From: HRBIN12 sp035762085
Lineage (GTDB): Bacteria; Actinomycetota; UBA4738; HRBIN12
Reading direction: 5' to 3'
DNA: 18,852 bases
Assembly: GCA_035762085.1 (NCBI GenBank)
Contig: DASTPT010000031.1
Span: 1-18,852 of the forward strand
A program made the position numbers and the translations under genes. Shown in pieces: positions 6,136 through 13,241 of this stretch. Under the pieces are notes generated by a model. That model was given only the letters and a program-made list of their open reading frames with translations, searched no databases and had not been told where the DNA came from. Positions within the stretch are counted from its first letter, which is position 1, and every line of letters begins with the position of its first letter.

Positions 6136-6759
6136 ATGCCACCGGCGCTGACCGAACGATCGCTCCTCACGGCCGTGCGCACGCTCGCCGCCGAGCACGC
6201 CGCGCTGGCCGACTCGGTCGAGCGGTTCGGGCCGCCGCCGCTGTGGGCGCGCTCGCCGAGTTTCGCGACGCTCGTCCACCTGATCCTCGAACAGCAGGTC
6301 TCGCTGGCCTCCGCCTTCGCCGCGTTCGAGCGCCTGCGGCTCGCGACCGGGGACGTGACACCCGCGACCTTCCTCACGCTCGACGACCGGAGGCTGCACG
6401 AGATCGGGTTCAGCCGTCAGAAGGCCGGCTACGCGCGAGACCTCGCGTTCGCGCTGAGCGACGGGTTCGACCTGGCTGCGCTGCAACGGCTCAAGGACGA
6501 CGACGTGCGGCACGAGCTGACGCGCCACCGCGGCATCGGGCGGTGGACGGCCGACGTCTACCTGATCATGTGCCTGCGACGACCCGACGTGTGGCCGCAC
6601 GGCGACCAGGCGCTCGCGATCGGAGCGATGGAGCTGCTCGAACTCCCCGAGCGACCTTCGTTCGACGGGCTTCACGAGATCGCCGAGCGGTGGCGGCCGT
6701 ACCGAGCCGTCGCAGCCCGGATCGTCTGGCATCACTACCTCGGCCTCCGGGGGCGCTGA
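6136..6759 (+). CDS. AlkA-like DNA-3-methyladenine glycosylase (HhH-GPD)
   Basis: A 207-residue base-excision repair glycosylase of the HhH-GPD superfamily, predicted to remove alkylated purines from DNA. HLILEQQVSLASA (48-60) is the family helix. LTRHRGIGRWTADVYL (128-143) is the helix-hairpin-helix that grips DNA, and D157 in WPHGDQAL is the catalytic aspartate position. No Fe-S cysteine cluster follows, unlike MutY/Nth. ATGs at 6124 and 6127 are also in frame. I prefer 6136 because CATGAT just upstream could be a -10 of a leaderless transcript and the protein then starts MPPALTERSL. Convergent with the next gene, leaving a one-base gap. No alkylation regulator is adjacent. Confidence 0.87.
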   Translation: MPPALTERSLLTAVRTLAAEHAALADSVERFGPPPLWARSPSFATLVHLILEQQVSLASAFAAFERLRLATGDVTPATFLTLDDRRLHEIGFSRQKAGYARDLAFALSDGFDLAALQRLKDDDVRHELTRHRGIGRWTADVYLIMCLRRPDVWPHGDQALAIGAMELLELPERPSFDGLHEIAERWRPYRAVAARIVWHHYLGLRGR

Positions 6760-6760
6760 C

Positions 6761-7489
6761 CTACTGGGTGGCGAGCACGAGCCGAGCGCGGAGCACCCGC
6801 AGCGCCTCGGCGTCGCCCGAGCGCGTCACGCGGTCGTCCTCGGCACGGCCCCACAGCCAGAGCACGACATCGGAGGGATCGCCTTCGACCGTGGCGTCGC
6901 GCGCGTGGTCTCCCTCGTCCACCGCGACGGCTTCGCGGGAAAGCTCGACGATCCACGTCCGGCCGCCGGTGACCACCGCGACTCGCTGCCCCGTCGCGGC
7001 GTCGTCGGGCGCCTCGGACCAGTCGCCGGCGAGCATGAGGTGGAGGATCTCGTCCACTCCGTCGGTCGCCAGGTCGGCGTCGATCGGCGTGATGGTCCCG
7101 GCAGCGAGCTCCGCGTCGGCGCGGTGGACGGCGGTCTCGTGCGCCATCCGGCGAGCCCAGAACCCGACGGTCTGATCCGGCGGCCACCACGTCGCCGAGG
7201 GTGTGGACGGCTCGCTCCGTTCGAACATCTCGAGCAGCCGGTCGTGCGCATCGTCGAGCCACTCAACGGGATCGCGGTCGGCCGGCCACTCGGGCGGCCA
7301 GGGGTCGGGAGCCTGCTGGAGCAGCGTGCAGGCGATCTTGTGCTCGTACACCTCGGCCACGTGGCGCACGAGGTCGCGCACGCTCCACCCGGGGCACGAG
7401 GGCACGTCGGCGGTGAGCCGCCCGCCCGCGGCCTCCGCGAGCCGGCGCCCGTCGGCCCGAACGTGCTCGACGTACGTGGCGTAGTCCAT
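6761..7489 (-). CDS. Maleylpyruvate isomerase family (DinB/MDMPI) mycothiol-dependent-type protein
   Basis: A 242-residue two-domain protein. The N-terminal DinB-like four-helix domain (1-140) contains CPGWSVRDLVRHVAE and MAHETAVHRAD. H43, E118 and H122 fit the His/Glu/His metal triad of mycothiol-dependent maleylpyruvate isomerase. The C-terminal domain (about 145-242) has the MDMPI_C pattern ending DPSDVVLWLWGR. Members use mycothiol as cofactor, or are only presumed to; this supports an actinobacterial host. Substrate is unknown and maleylpyruvate is unlikely without ring-cleavage genes nearby. No ribosome-binding site is seen, but TAGGCT (7504-7499) is a suitable -10 for a leaderless start at 7489. 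Confidence 0.85.
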   Translation of the reverse strand: MDYATYVEHVRADGRRLAEAAGGRLTADVPSCPGWSVRDLVRHVAEVYEHKIACTLLQQAPDPWPPEWPADRDPVEWLDDAHDRLLEMFERSEPSTPSATWWPPDQTVGFWARRMAHETAVHRADAELAAGTITPIDADLATDGVDEILHLMLAGDWSEAPDDAATGQRVAVVTGGRTWIVELSREAVAVDEGDHARDATVEGDPSDVVLWLWGRAEDDRVTRSGDAEALRVLRARLVLATQ

Positions 7490-7498
7490 GACGGCCGG

Positions 7499-7504
7499 AG
7501 CCTA
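7499..7504 (-). promoter_or_regulatory. Possible -10 element for leaderless MDMPI-family gene
   Basis: TAGGCT on the minus strand fits the actinobacterial TANNNT pattern and ends nine bases before the ATG at 7489, which has no Shine-Dalgarno site. Confidence 0.4.
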
Positions 7505-7511
7505 GCAGCCG

Positions 7512-8459
7512 CTACGCGATCGGCTTCTCCCAGAAATCCCAGCTGAAGGCCTCGCGCATGCCCGCGTGCTCGTACAGCCTCGTGGCGCCGGTCGGATTCG
7601 CGGCGTCAACGCTGAGCTCGGCGCGTGGGATGCCGCGCCGATGGAACTCGGTGAAGGCGGTCTGGAGCAGCGCGAGGGCGATCCCACGGCGGCGCCAGGG
7701 CTCGCGAACCGTCAGGTCGCCCACCAGGGCGGTGTCCTCGGAACGCGGGGAGCTGGATCGGCACAGGGCGGCGCCGATCACATCCTCTCCTTTGGTCGCG
7801 AGGAACCACAGCCCCGGGTCGAACGACGAGCTCTCCCCCAACTCCTCATGGTGCCACTCCTCGAACGATGGGAAGCGATAGCCCCAGTGCCCGGCGAATC
7901 CCTCCGCGAGCGCGGCGTGTGTGGGGATCTCGTCCCTGCTGGGCTCGAACGTCCGGATCTCGATCCCCTCCGGGAGCCGAGGGCTCGGCGGCGCGTCGTC
8001 GAGCTCGATGCGCATCATCCAGAACGTGCGCACGTACGTGTAGCCGAGCGCCTCGAAGAGCCGTCCGGCCGACCGGTTGCTGGTGAAGCGCGCGACCCGA
8101 AGGACGCCGCCTGCCCCGGCGGAACGCTCGCGCGCCCGCTCCTCGCCGAGCCGCAGGAGCCACGCGTTCAGGCCTCGGCCCCACAGCTCCGGGCGCACGG
8201 CCGGGAGCTGCTCGATCTGCAGAGGCTCGGCCACGACGTCGAAGGTCACGTGGCCGACCGGCGCGCGGTCCGGCCCGAGCAACAGGAGGTCGGGCAGGGC
8301 GGGATCTCGGCCTGGTGAGGTGAGCACGTTGCGGACCTCCTCGGCCGTGGTCCACGGGAGCCCGATCTCGGCCACGGTGACCGCGTTCATGAGCTCGGCG
8401 ATCTGCGCCGCGTCATCGGCGGTCGCCGGCCGGATCGTGTAGCCCGCGGGTGGCTCCAT
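7512..8459 (-). CDS. Tandem-GNAT N-acetyltransferase
   Basis: A 315-residue protein made of two GNAT domains. The first (about 6-150, YTIRPATADDAAQIAELMNA to ALGYTYVRTFWMMR) has a degraded acetyl-CoA loop (ELWGRGLNAWLL). The second (about 165-312) has an intact motif A, VGDLTVREPWRRRGIALALL (246-265), and the closing NPTGATRLYEHAGM. One active and one degenerate domain is the layout of mycothiol synthase MshD, and the length matches, but the sequence is not close enough by eye to call it MshD. A palindrome covers the -10-like TAAGGT just before the ATG. It lies between the MDMPI-family and membrane-protein genes on the same strand. Confidence 0.85.
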   Translation of the reverse strand: MEPPAGYTIRPATADDAAQIAELMNAVTVAEIGLPWTTAEEVRNVLTSPGRDPALPDLLLLGPDRAPVGHVTFDVVAEPLQIEQLPAVRPELWGRGLNAWLLRLGEERARERSAGAGGVLRVARFTSNRSAGRLFEALGYTYVRTFWMMRIELDDAPPSPRLPEGIEIRTFEPSRDEIPTHAALAEGFAGHWGYRFPSFEEWHHEELGESSSFDPGLWFLATKGEDVIGAALCRSSSPRSEDTALVGDLTVREPWRRRGIALALLQTAFTEFHRRGIPRAELSVDAANPTGATRLYEHAGMREAFSWDFWEKPIA

Positions 8460-8460
8460 G

Positions 8461-8477
8461 CCGCGTACCTTACGCGG
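8461..8477. promoter_or_regulatory. Perfect palindrome over the GNAT gene start region
   Basis: CCGCGTA-CCT-TACGCGG is a 7-3-7 inverted repeat one base upstream of the GNAT ATG. On the minus strand its centre reads TAAGGT, seven bases before the ATG. This can be a -10 of a leaderless transcript inside an operator, or, in a longer transcript, a hairpin that displays the AAGG ribosome-binding bases in its loop. Confidence 0.5.
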
Positions 8478-8480
8478 AGA

Positions 8481-9248
8481 TCAGATCGGCGCGGCGCGCA
8501 CGACGCTCGGGATGCGCTGCGACAGAGCGTCGTGCAGATCGAGCGCGAGGGCCACGTCGTCGAGGCTGGCGGTGGCGCGCGGCCGGAACGTCATGAGCCT
8601 CGCCGCACGGATCTCGAACCCGAAGCCGGGCTCGCGGTCGAGCAACCACTGCATCATGCGCGCGTCGAGGAACGCGCTCGCGAACCGTGGGTCGGCCGAG
8701 GCCACCTCGAACCGGCGGTTGAACGCCTCGGACTCCGTGCGGATGTCCGGCATCGCGAACGTGGCGCGCAGGCGCGAGAGCAGGCCCTCCGGCACGACCG
8801 AGAGGTCCGGCCACCACGCCGGCGTGTCGGTCAGCACGCACGTGTGGCGGACGTAGTCGTCGAGCTGCGGATCGCTCGTCGGCGCGTACCAGGAGTCGGT
8901 GACGACGGTCCAGACGCCTTTCCGCATGCCGCTCGCCGTGTTCTCGATGTCGCGCACCGAGGCAGCCCGCCCGAACAGCGTGAACGGGCTGTCGAGCAGG
9001 CCGAGCGGGTCCCCCGGCTCTGCGCGGAGGCCCGCCAGCCTGGCCTGGTCCTGGAACGACGCTCGGCGGGGGGCCACCCGATAGCGCCGGCTCAACCACA
9101 GGAGGCCGCCGATCGTCACGGCAACCAGGAGGAAGCCGCCGACGAGCTCACGGGCCTCGGGATCGCCCCGGACGAGCGCGAGCACGGCGGCCACGCCCAC
9201 GAAGGCGACGACTCCGATCAGGAGCCGGGTCGCCGTCGAGGCCCTCAC
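8481..9248 (-). CDS. Membrane-anchored protein of unknown function (DUF3137-like)
   Basis: A 255-residue protein. Two hydrophobic segments lie near the N-terminus (about 8-26 and 35-54), followed by a cytoplasmic-type domain of about 195 residues. The domain contains FNRRFEVASADPRFASAFLDARMMQWLL and FGFEIRAARLMTFRP, a pattern I associate with DUF3137-type proteins, though the match is by eye only. The GTG at 9248 was chosen because GGGAG lies five bases ahead; the frame is open to 9344 without added homology. It is the most upstream of three minus-strand genes and may head their transcript. No catalytic motif was recognised. Confidence 0.7.
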   Translation of the reverse strand: MRASTATRLLIGVVAFVGVAAVLALVRGDPEARELVGGFLLVAVTIGGLLWLSRRYRVAPRRASFQDQARLAGLRAEPGDPLGLLDSPFTLFGRAASVRDIENTASGMRKGVWTVVTDSWYAPTSDPQLDDYVRHTCVLTDTPAWWPDLSVVPEGLLSRLRATFAMPDIRTESEAFNRRFEVASADPRFASAFLDARMMQWLLDREPGFGFEIRAARLMTFRPRATASLDDVALALDLHDALSQRIPSVVRAAPI

Positions 9249-9353
9249 CGGAGCTCCCGCGTGCTCATCGCCGTGTTCTACCGCGCGCCGGGGGCGAGCG
9301 CGAGACCCGCCAGCCGACGTCGGCTTGACGGAGTAGGTTCCCACTCACGCGGA

Positions 9354-9380
9354 TGTCGAGATCGCGACGTCCGCTCCGAC
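9354..9380 (+). promoter_or_regulatory. ECF42-type promoter of the DGPF gene
   Basis: TGTCGA (9354-9359), 17 bases, CGAC (9377-9380). The ECF42 sigma group is reported to use TGTCGA at -35 and CGA/TC at -10. The copy before the VOC-sigma pair shares GATGTCGAGATCG and GCTCCGAC at the same spacing. A transcript from here would have a leader of about 30 nt with a good ribosome-binding site. Confidence 0.75.
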
Positions 9381-9416
9381 GGCATCGCGACGACCGCCGG
9401 ACGGGGAGGGGTGGGG

Positions 9417-9785
9417 ATGAAGTACATCGTGATGATGTTCGGAGACCAGGCCACGATGGTCGAGACGCGGTCCATGGAGTGGATCCGCGGCATGATCAAG
9501 TTCATGGAGGGGATCAAGCAGGAGCTCGAGGACTCGGGCGAGCTCGTGGATGCCCAGGGACTCGCCGATCCCACCGAGGCGAAGACCGTGCGCTACGAGG
9601 GCGGTATGCCCGTGGTTACCGACGGCCCGTTCGCCGAGGCGAAGGAGTCGCTCGCCGGCTACTGGATCATCGAGGCCACCCAGGAGCGCGCGCTGCAGTT
9701 CGCCTCGCGTGTCGTGGCGTTCATCGAAGGACCCGTCGAGGTCCGCCAGGTGATGTCCGCGCCACCGCCCGAGTTCACGACCTGA
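9417..9785 (+). CDS. YCII-related DGPF-domain protein, ECF42 partner
   Basis: A 122-residue protein of the YCII/DGPF family. The naming motif DGPF is at residues 69-72 within VTDGPFAEAKESLAGYWIIEA, and it opens MKYIVMMFGDQA. DGPF genes are the conserved genomic neighbours and known promoter targets of ECF42 sigma factors; the molecular activity is not established. GGGGAGGGG lies just before ATG 9417. An ECF42-type promoter ends 36 bases upstream, and the sigma factor itself is encoded 1.6 kb downstream. The gene is intact and of normal length. Confidence 0.9.
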   Translation: MKYIVMMFGDQATMVETRSMEWIRGMIKFMEGIKQELEDSGELVDAQGLADPTEAKTVRYEGGMPVVTDGPFAEAKESLAGYWIIEATQERALQFASRVVAFIEGPVEVRQVMSAPPPEFTT

Positions 9786-9858
9786 CGCGTCGCGGGTCCT
9801 CCCAGACGCGGGTCGAAGGCCCGCTGCCGGTCCCCCGCTCGCCGCGCACGCTGACATC

Positions 9859-10767
9859 GTGGAGCGCTCCGCCGTAACGGTGCCCGAGTCGCACGCCGAC
9901 CTCCTGCGCCGTCCGCTCGACGTCGTCCTGACGACCGAGATGCCCGACGGCCGCCTCCAATCCACGGTGGTGTGGTTCAGCGTCGGTGGCGGCGACGTTC
10001 TCGTGAACACGATGCGCGAGTTCCGCAAGGCACGGAACCTCGCCGAGCGTCCACGCGCGACCGTCCTCGCGATCGAGCCCGAGGGCGAGCAGCGCTGGAT
10101 CGAGATCCGGGCGACCGTGACGCTGGAGGACGAGGGTGCGATGGCCCACCTCGACGAACTCGCGGGGGCGTACTGCGGCGCCGAGCGCTACTTCGGCGAG
10201 GTCGTGCCGGCCGAGCTCGCGCGGACCGAGCACCCGGTCCTGTGCCGGCTCCACCCGACCCACGTCACGACCGGACCGGCCGTCCTGCCCGCGCCACCGC
10301 GCGGCCGGCTCCCGCCCCGCCCGAGCAACCCGCCGCGCCGGTGCGAGGGCGAGCCGCGGATCCCGTCCACCCACCGCGAGCTGCTCGAGCGCCCGCTCCT
10401 CGGCGCCCTCGCCACGCCGCTGCGCACCGGCGCGCAGGTGCACCCGACGTGGTTCGACCTGGACGGCAACGACGTCCTGGTGAACACGACGCGCGAGCGC
10501 GCGAAGGGCAGGAACCTGGAGCGAGATCCTCGCGCGACGATGCTCGTCGTCGACCCCGCCGACGCGAGCCGGTGGATCGAGATCCGGGGCGACGTCGACC
10601 TGCTCGAGGACGACGCCCTCGAGCATCTGGACCGCCTCACGCGACGGTACACGCGACACTCGACCTACTACGGCCACATCTACCCGGCCGAGCGCGCCGA
10701 GCGTGAGAGCCGCGTCGTCGCGCGGATCCACCCCCGACGCATCAACGTCGACGCGATCCACCGCTGA
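9859..10767 (+). CDS. Tandem PPOX-fold (F420/FMN split-barrel) protein
   Basis: A 302-residue protein with two copies of a pyridoxamine-phosphate-oxidase-like split barrel (about 8-137 and 168-299), joined by a Pro/Arg-rich linker. Each copy has the same series: VVWF or PTWFD, GDVLVNT or NDVLVNT, KARNL or KGRNL, RATVLAIEP or RATMLVVDP, and RWIEIR. Single-domain relatives are actinobacterial PPOX enzymes that bind F420 or FMN. The duplicated form would put two barrels, usually a dimer, on one chain. GTG 9859 and GTG 9880 are both possible starts and neither has a clear ribosome-binding site. It lies between the DGPF and VOC-sigma genes, so it may belong to the ECF42 regulon. Cofactor is inferred. 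Confidence 0.82.
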   Translation: MERSAVTVPESHADLLRRPLDVVLTTEMPDGRLQSTVVWFSVGGGDVLVNTMREFRKARNLAERPRATVLAIEPEGEQRWIEIRATVTLEDEGAMAHLDELAGAYCGAERYFGEVVPAELARTEHPVLCRLHPTHVTTGPAVLPAPPRGRLPPRPSNPPRRCEGEPRIPSTHRELLERPLLGALATPLRTGAQVHPTWFDLDGNDVLVNTTRERAKGRNLERDPRATMLVVDPADASRWIEIRGDVDLLEDDALEHLDRLTRRYTRHSTYYGHIYPAERAERESRVVARIHPRRINVDAIHR

Positions 10768-10812
10768 GGGTCGGACGCTTCCGCGGCGGCGCGAGAAGAT
10801 TGCCCGATCCGA

Positions 10813-10839
10813 TGTCGAGATCGGCGCGCCGGCTCCGAC
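10813..10839 (+). promoter_or_regulatory. ECF42-type promoter of the VOC-sigma operon
   Basis: TGTCGA (10813-10818), 17 bases, CGAC (10836-10839), matching the promoter ahead of the DGPF gene in both boxes, in spacing and in flanking bases. It ends 37 bases before the VOC gene, whose transcript would continue into the sigma factor gene. This implies that the sigma factor activates its own operon. Confidence 0.75.
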
Positions 10840-10876
10840 CATCGGTCGAGAGCACACCGGAGGAAGGGGGAGCGCC

Positions 10877-11377
10877 ATGCAGAAGATCGTCACGTTCCTG
10901 TGGTTCGACCACCAGGCCGAGGAGGCCGCCGAGCACTACGTCTCGGTCTTCTCCGGCCGGCCGGGCGGCGACCCGAGCACGTCGAAGATCCTGGACGTCG
11001 CCCGCTACGGCGAGGCGGGGCCGGGCGAGTCCGGCACGGCGATGACCGTGAACTTCCAGCTCGAGGGTCAGGAGTTCATCGCCCTGAACGGGGGGCCGGA
11101 GTTCAGGTTCGACGAGGCCGTGTCGCTGTTCGTCCGCTGCGGCTCGCAGGAGGAGGTCGACCACTTCTGGGAGCGGCTGACCGACGGCGGCGAGGAGAGC
11201 CGGTGCGGCTGGCTCAAGGACCGGTACGGCCTGTCCTGGCAGATCATCCCGGACCGCCTGATGGAGCTGCTGGGCGACCCGGATCCCGCCAGGGCGTCCC
11301 GCGCCATGGAGGCGATGCTCCAGATGCGCAAGATCGACGTCCCGGCGCTCGAGCGCGCCGCGGGGGCCGCCGCCTGA
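10877..11377 (+). CDS. PhnB-like VOC-family protein
   Basis: A 166-residue protein of the PhnB/3-demethylubiquinone-methyltransferase-like group of VOC proteins. It begins MQKIVTFLWFDHQAEEAAEHY and carries VSVFSG, FIALNGGPEFRFDEAVSLFV and the closing CGWLKDRYGLSWQIIPDRL. Despite the database name, such proteins are not known methyltransferases. The substrate is unknown. A GGAGGAAGGGGGA run gives a strong ribosome-binding site before ATG 10877. The ECF42 sigma gene follows eight bases after its stop, so the two form an operon driven from the promoter at 10813-10839. Confidence 0.9.
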   Translation: MQKIVTFLWFDHQAEEAAEHYVSVFSGRPGGDPSTSKILDVARYGEAGPGESGTAMTVNFQLEGQEFIALNGGPEFRFDEAVSLFVRCGSQEEVDHFWERLTDGGEESRCGWLKDRYGLSWQIIPDRLMELLGDPDPARASRAMEAMLQMRKIDVPALERAAGAAA

Positions 11378-11385
11378 GCGACCCC

Positions 11386-12591
11386 GTGCACGTCGAGGAC
11401 CTGCTGCGTGAGCTCGCGCCGCAGGTCCTCGGCACGCTCGTGCGCCGGCACGGGCGGTTCGACACGTGCGAGGACGCCGTACAGGAGGCGCTCCTCGCCG
11501 CCTCACGGCGGTGGCCCGTCGAGGGCGTCCCCGACAACCCGCGCGGGTGGCTGATCGCCGTCGCGAGCCGGCGCATGGTCGACGAGGCCCGCAGCGAAAC
11601 CGCCCGGCGGCGGCGAGAGGAGACGGTCGCGGCGCTCGACCTCCGGCGCCCGGCCGCCGTACAGACGCAGGACGACACGCTCGCGCTCCTGTTCCTGTGC
11701 TGTCATCCCTCGCTCTCGGTGCCGTCGCAGCTCGCGCTGACGCTCCGAGCGGTGGCGGGGCTGACCACCGGGCAGATCGCGAGCGCCTTCCTCGTGCCCG
11801 AGCCGACGATGGCTCAGCGCATCAGCCGCGCGAAGCAGAGCATCAAGCGCTCCGGCCTGCGCTTCGAGCTGCCGCCCGAGGCCGAGTTCGGCGAGCGCCT
11901 GCGCGTCGTGATGCACGTGCTCTACCTGCTGTTCAACGAGGGCTACACGACGAGCGGTGGCCCGGACCTGCACCGGACCGATGTCACGGCCGAGGCGATC
12001 CGCCTCGCGCGGATGCTCCACGGGCTCCTCCCGGGCGAGGCCGAGGTCGCCGGCCTGCTCGCGCTCATGCTGCTCAACGACGCCCGGCGCGCCGCGCGGA
12101 CCGACGCCGACGGCTCGCTCGTCCCGCTCGCCGAGCAGGACCGCAGCCTGTGGGACCGGGCGCAGATCGAGGAGGGGCTCGCGCTCGTCACCCGTACGCT
12201 CGGCTCCGGGCCGGTCGGGCCGTACCAGCTGCAGGCGGCGATCGCCGCCGTCCACGACGAGGCGCCGAGCGCCGACCGGATAGACTGGCCGCAGATCCTG
12301 GCGCTCTACGACGTGCTCGAGCGGGTCTCGCCCGGGCCGATGGTCACGCTGAACCGCGCCGTGGCGCTCGCCATGGTGGAGGGGCCTCGGGCCGGGCTCG
12401 CGCTGCTCGGCACGCTCGAGCAGGACGAGCGGATGGCTCACACGCACCGCCTGGACGCGGTCCGCGGCCACCTGCTCGAGATGGCGGGCGACCTGCCCGC
12501 GGCACGCAAGGCCTACCTCCGCGCCGCGCGCCGGACCGCCAGCGTGCCCGAGCAGCGGTACCTCTCGCTCCGCGCGGCGCGTCTCGGGTAG
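11386..12591 (+). CDS. ECF42-group RNA polymerase sigma factor with C-terminal extension
   Basis: A 401-residue ECF sigma factor. Residues 5-72 form sigma region 2 (LVRRHGRFDTCEDAVQEALL, NPRGWLIAVASRRMVDEAR). Residues 100-155 form region 4 (LFLCCHPSLSVPSQLALTLR, then the helix-turn-helix TTGQIASAFLVPEPTMAQRI). After it comes the DUF6596-type segment (LRVVMHVLYLLFNEGYTT onwards) and a TPR-like C-terminal part to residue 401. This long extension defines the ECF42 group, which has no anti-sigma factor and is thought to be controlled through the extension. The DGPF gene nearby and the twin promoters support the assignment. GTG 11386 is the likely start; a CTG overlapping the VOC stop is less likely. 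The inducing signal is unknown. Confidence 0.92.
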   Translation: MHVEDLLRELAPQVLGTLVRRHGRFDTCEDAVQEALLAASRRWPVEGVPDNPRGWLIAVASRRMVDEARSETARRRREETVAALDLRRPAAVQTQDDTLALLFLCCHPSLSVPSQLALTLRAVAGLTTGQIASAFLVPEPTMAQRISRAKQSIKRSGLRFELPPEAEFGERLRVVMHVLYLLFNEGYTTSGGPDLHRTDVTAEAIRLARMLHGLLPGEAEVAGLLALMLLNDARRAARTDADGSLVPLAEQDRSLWDRAQIEEGLALVTRTLGSGPVGPYQLQAAIAAVHDEAPSADRIDWPQILALYDVLERVSPGPMVTLNRAVALAMVEGPRAGLALLGTLEQDERMAHTHRLDAVRGHLLEMAGDLPAARKAYLRAARRTASVPEQRYLSLRAARLG

Positions 12592-12650
12592 CCGTGGACG
12601 ACGGGCACACGCAGTCGCTCGTCGAGCGGATGCTCGCGCGACGCGGGAAC

Positions 12651-12691
12651 GGCGGTCCCGGGCCGGTGGGTGGCCCGACCCCGGGACCGCC
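12651..12691. terminator. Long hairpin between convergent sigma and CHRD genes
   Basis: GGCGGTCCCGGG (12651-12662) and CCCGGGACCGCC (12680-12691) form a perfect 12-bp stem around a 17-nt loop. It sits between two convergent genes, in a 126-base gap that otherwise shows nothing. It is probably a bidirectional terminator, although neither side has a T-tract. Confidence 0.6.
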
Positions 12692-12717
12692 GATCGCCAC
12701 GGCGGGCGGCTCGGGCC

Positions 12718-13191
12718 CTACGCGGCCTCGAGCTGACCTCGGACCGCTCCGCCCGGGAACGCCTGGTTGTGCACGTTCACGTAGTAGTCGCCCGGGTTCC
12801 GCTTGATGTCTCGCAGCAGGCGCTTCGGGAGCTTCTTCACGCAGCCGGACGAGAGCCCGATCCCCGTGCCGTCGACCTCGGTCGGCGGCTTGAGCGTGAC
12901 GACGATGTCGCCGGCCACACCTGCCGCCCCCTCGTGGATGTGGGCCGCGGCGGCCGGGAGCGCGATCTGCACGACGATCAGCGTGAAGCAGACCTTCTGC
13001 TTGCGCACGTCGACCCGGACCTTCGCGGCGCCGAACCCGTCCGGGTCACCCGGTTGCGGAACCTCGGCGGCCCCGCCCTCGAGAGCCGCCACGAGCGTCG
13101 TGGGCGCCGCGCTCACCGGCGCGACGCCGATCCACATCGTGGCGAGCGCCGTGGTAACGAGCACCGCGAGCATCTTCCTCGGTACGGTCAT
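12718..13191 (-). CDS. Secreted CHRD-domain protein
   Basis: A 157-residue exported protein. The first 29 residues are a signal peptide (MTVPRKMLAVLVTTALA, with VSAAP at the cleavage region). The rest is a CHRD domain: AALEGGAAEVPQPGDPDGFG, AAAHIHEGAAGVAGDIVVTL, and YYVNVHNQAFPGGAVRGQL near the end. CHRD domains occur in chordin and in many bacterial extracellular proteins; their biochemical role is poorly known. GGAGAGGC precedes ATG 13191. The cupredoxin gene lies 50 bases upstream on the same strand, so both exported proteins may share a transcript. Two cysteines (in KVCFTL and SSGCVKK) could form a disulphide. Confidence 0.9.
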   Translation of the reverse strand: MTVPRKMLAVLVTTALATMWIGVAPVSAAPTTLVAALEGGAAEVPQPGDPDGFGAAKVRVDVRKQKVCFTLIVVQIALPAAAAHIHEGAAGVAGDIVVTLKPPTEVDGTGIGLSSGCVKKLPKRLLRDIKRNPGDYYVNVHNQAFPGGAVRGQLEAA

Positions 13192-13241
13192 GCCTCTCCC
13201 CCCTTGGATCGATCGACGTGGGACGTGGTCGCGGCCGGGCC

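Noticed and set aside
5086..6759. Plus-strand open frame of 557 codons
   Set aside because: Only the portion from 6136 (or 6124) is homologous to a known family (AlkA). The upstream part is antisense to the YHS and YdeI-like genes.
12592..12717. Possible short plus-strand ORF after the sigma gene (GTG 12594)
   Set aside because: No homology or ribosome-binding site is seen, and the region is dominated by the 12-bp-stem hairpin between convergent genes.
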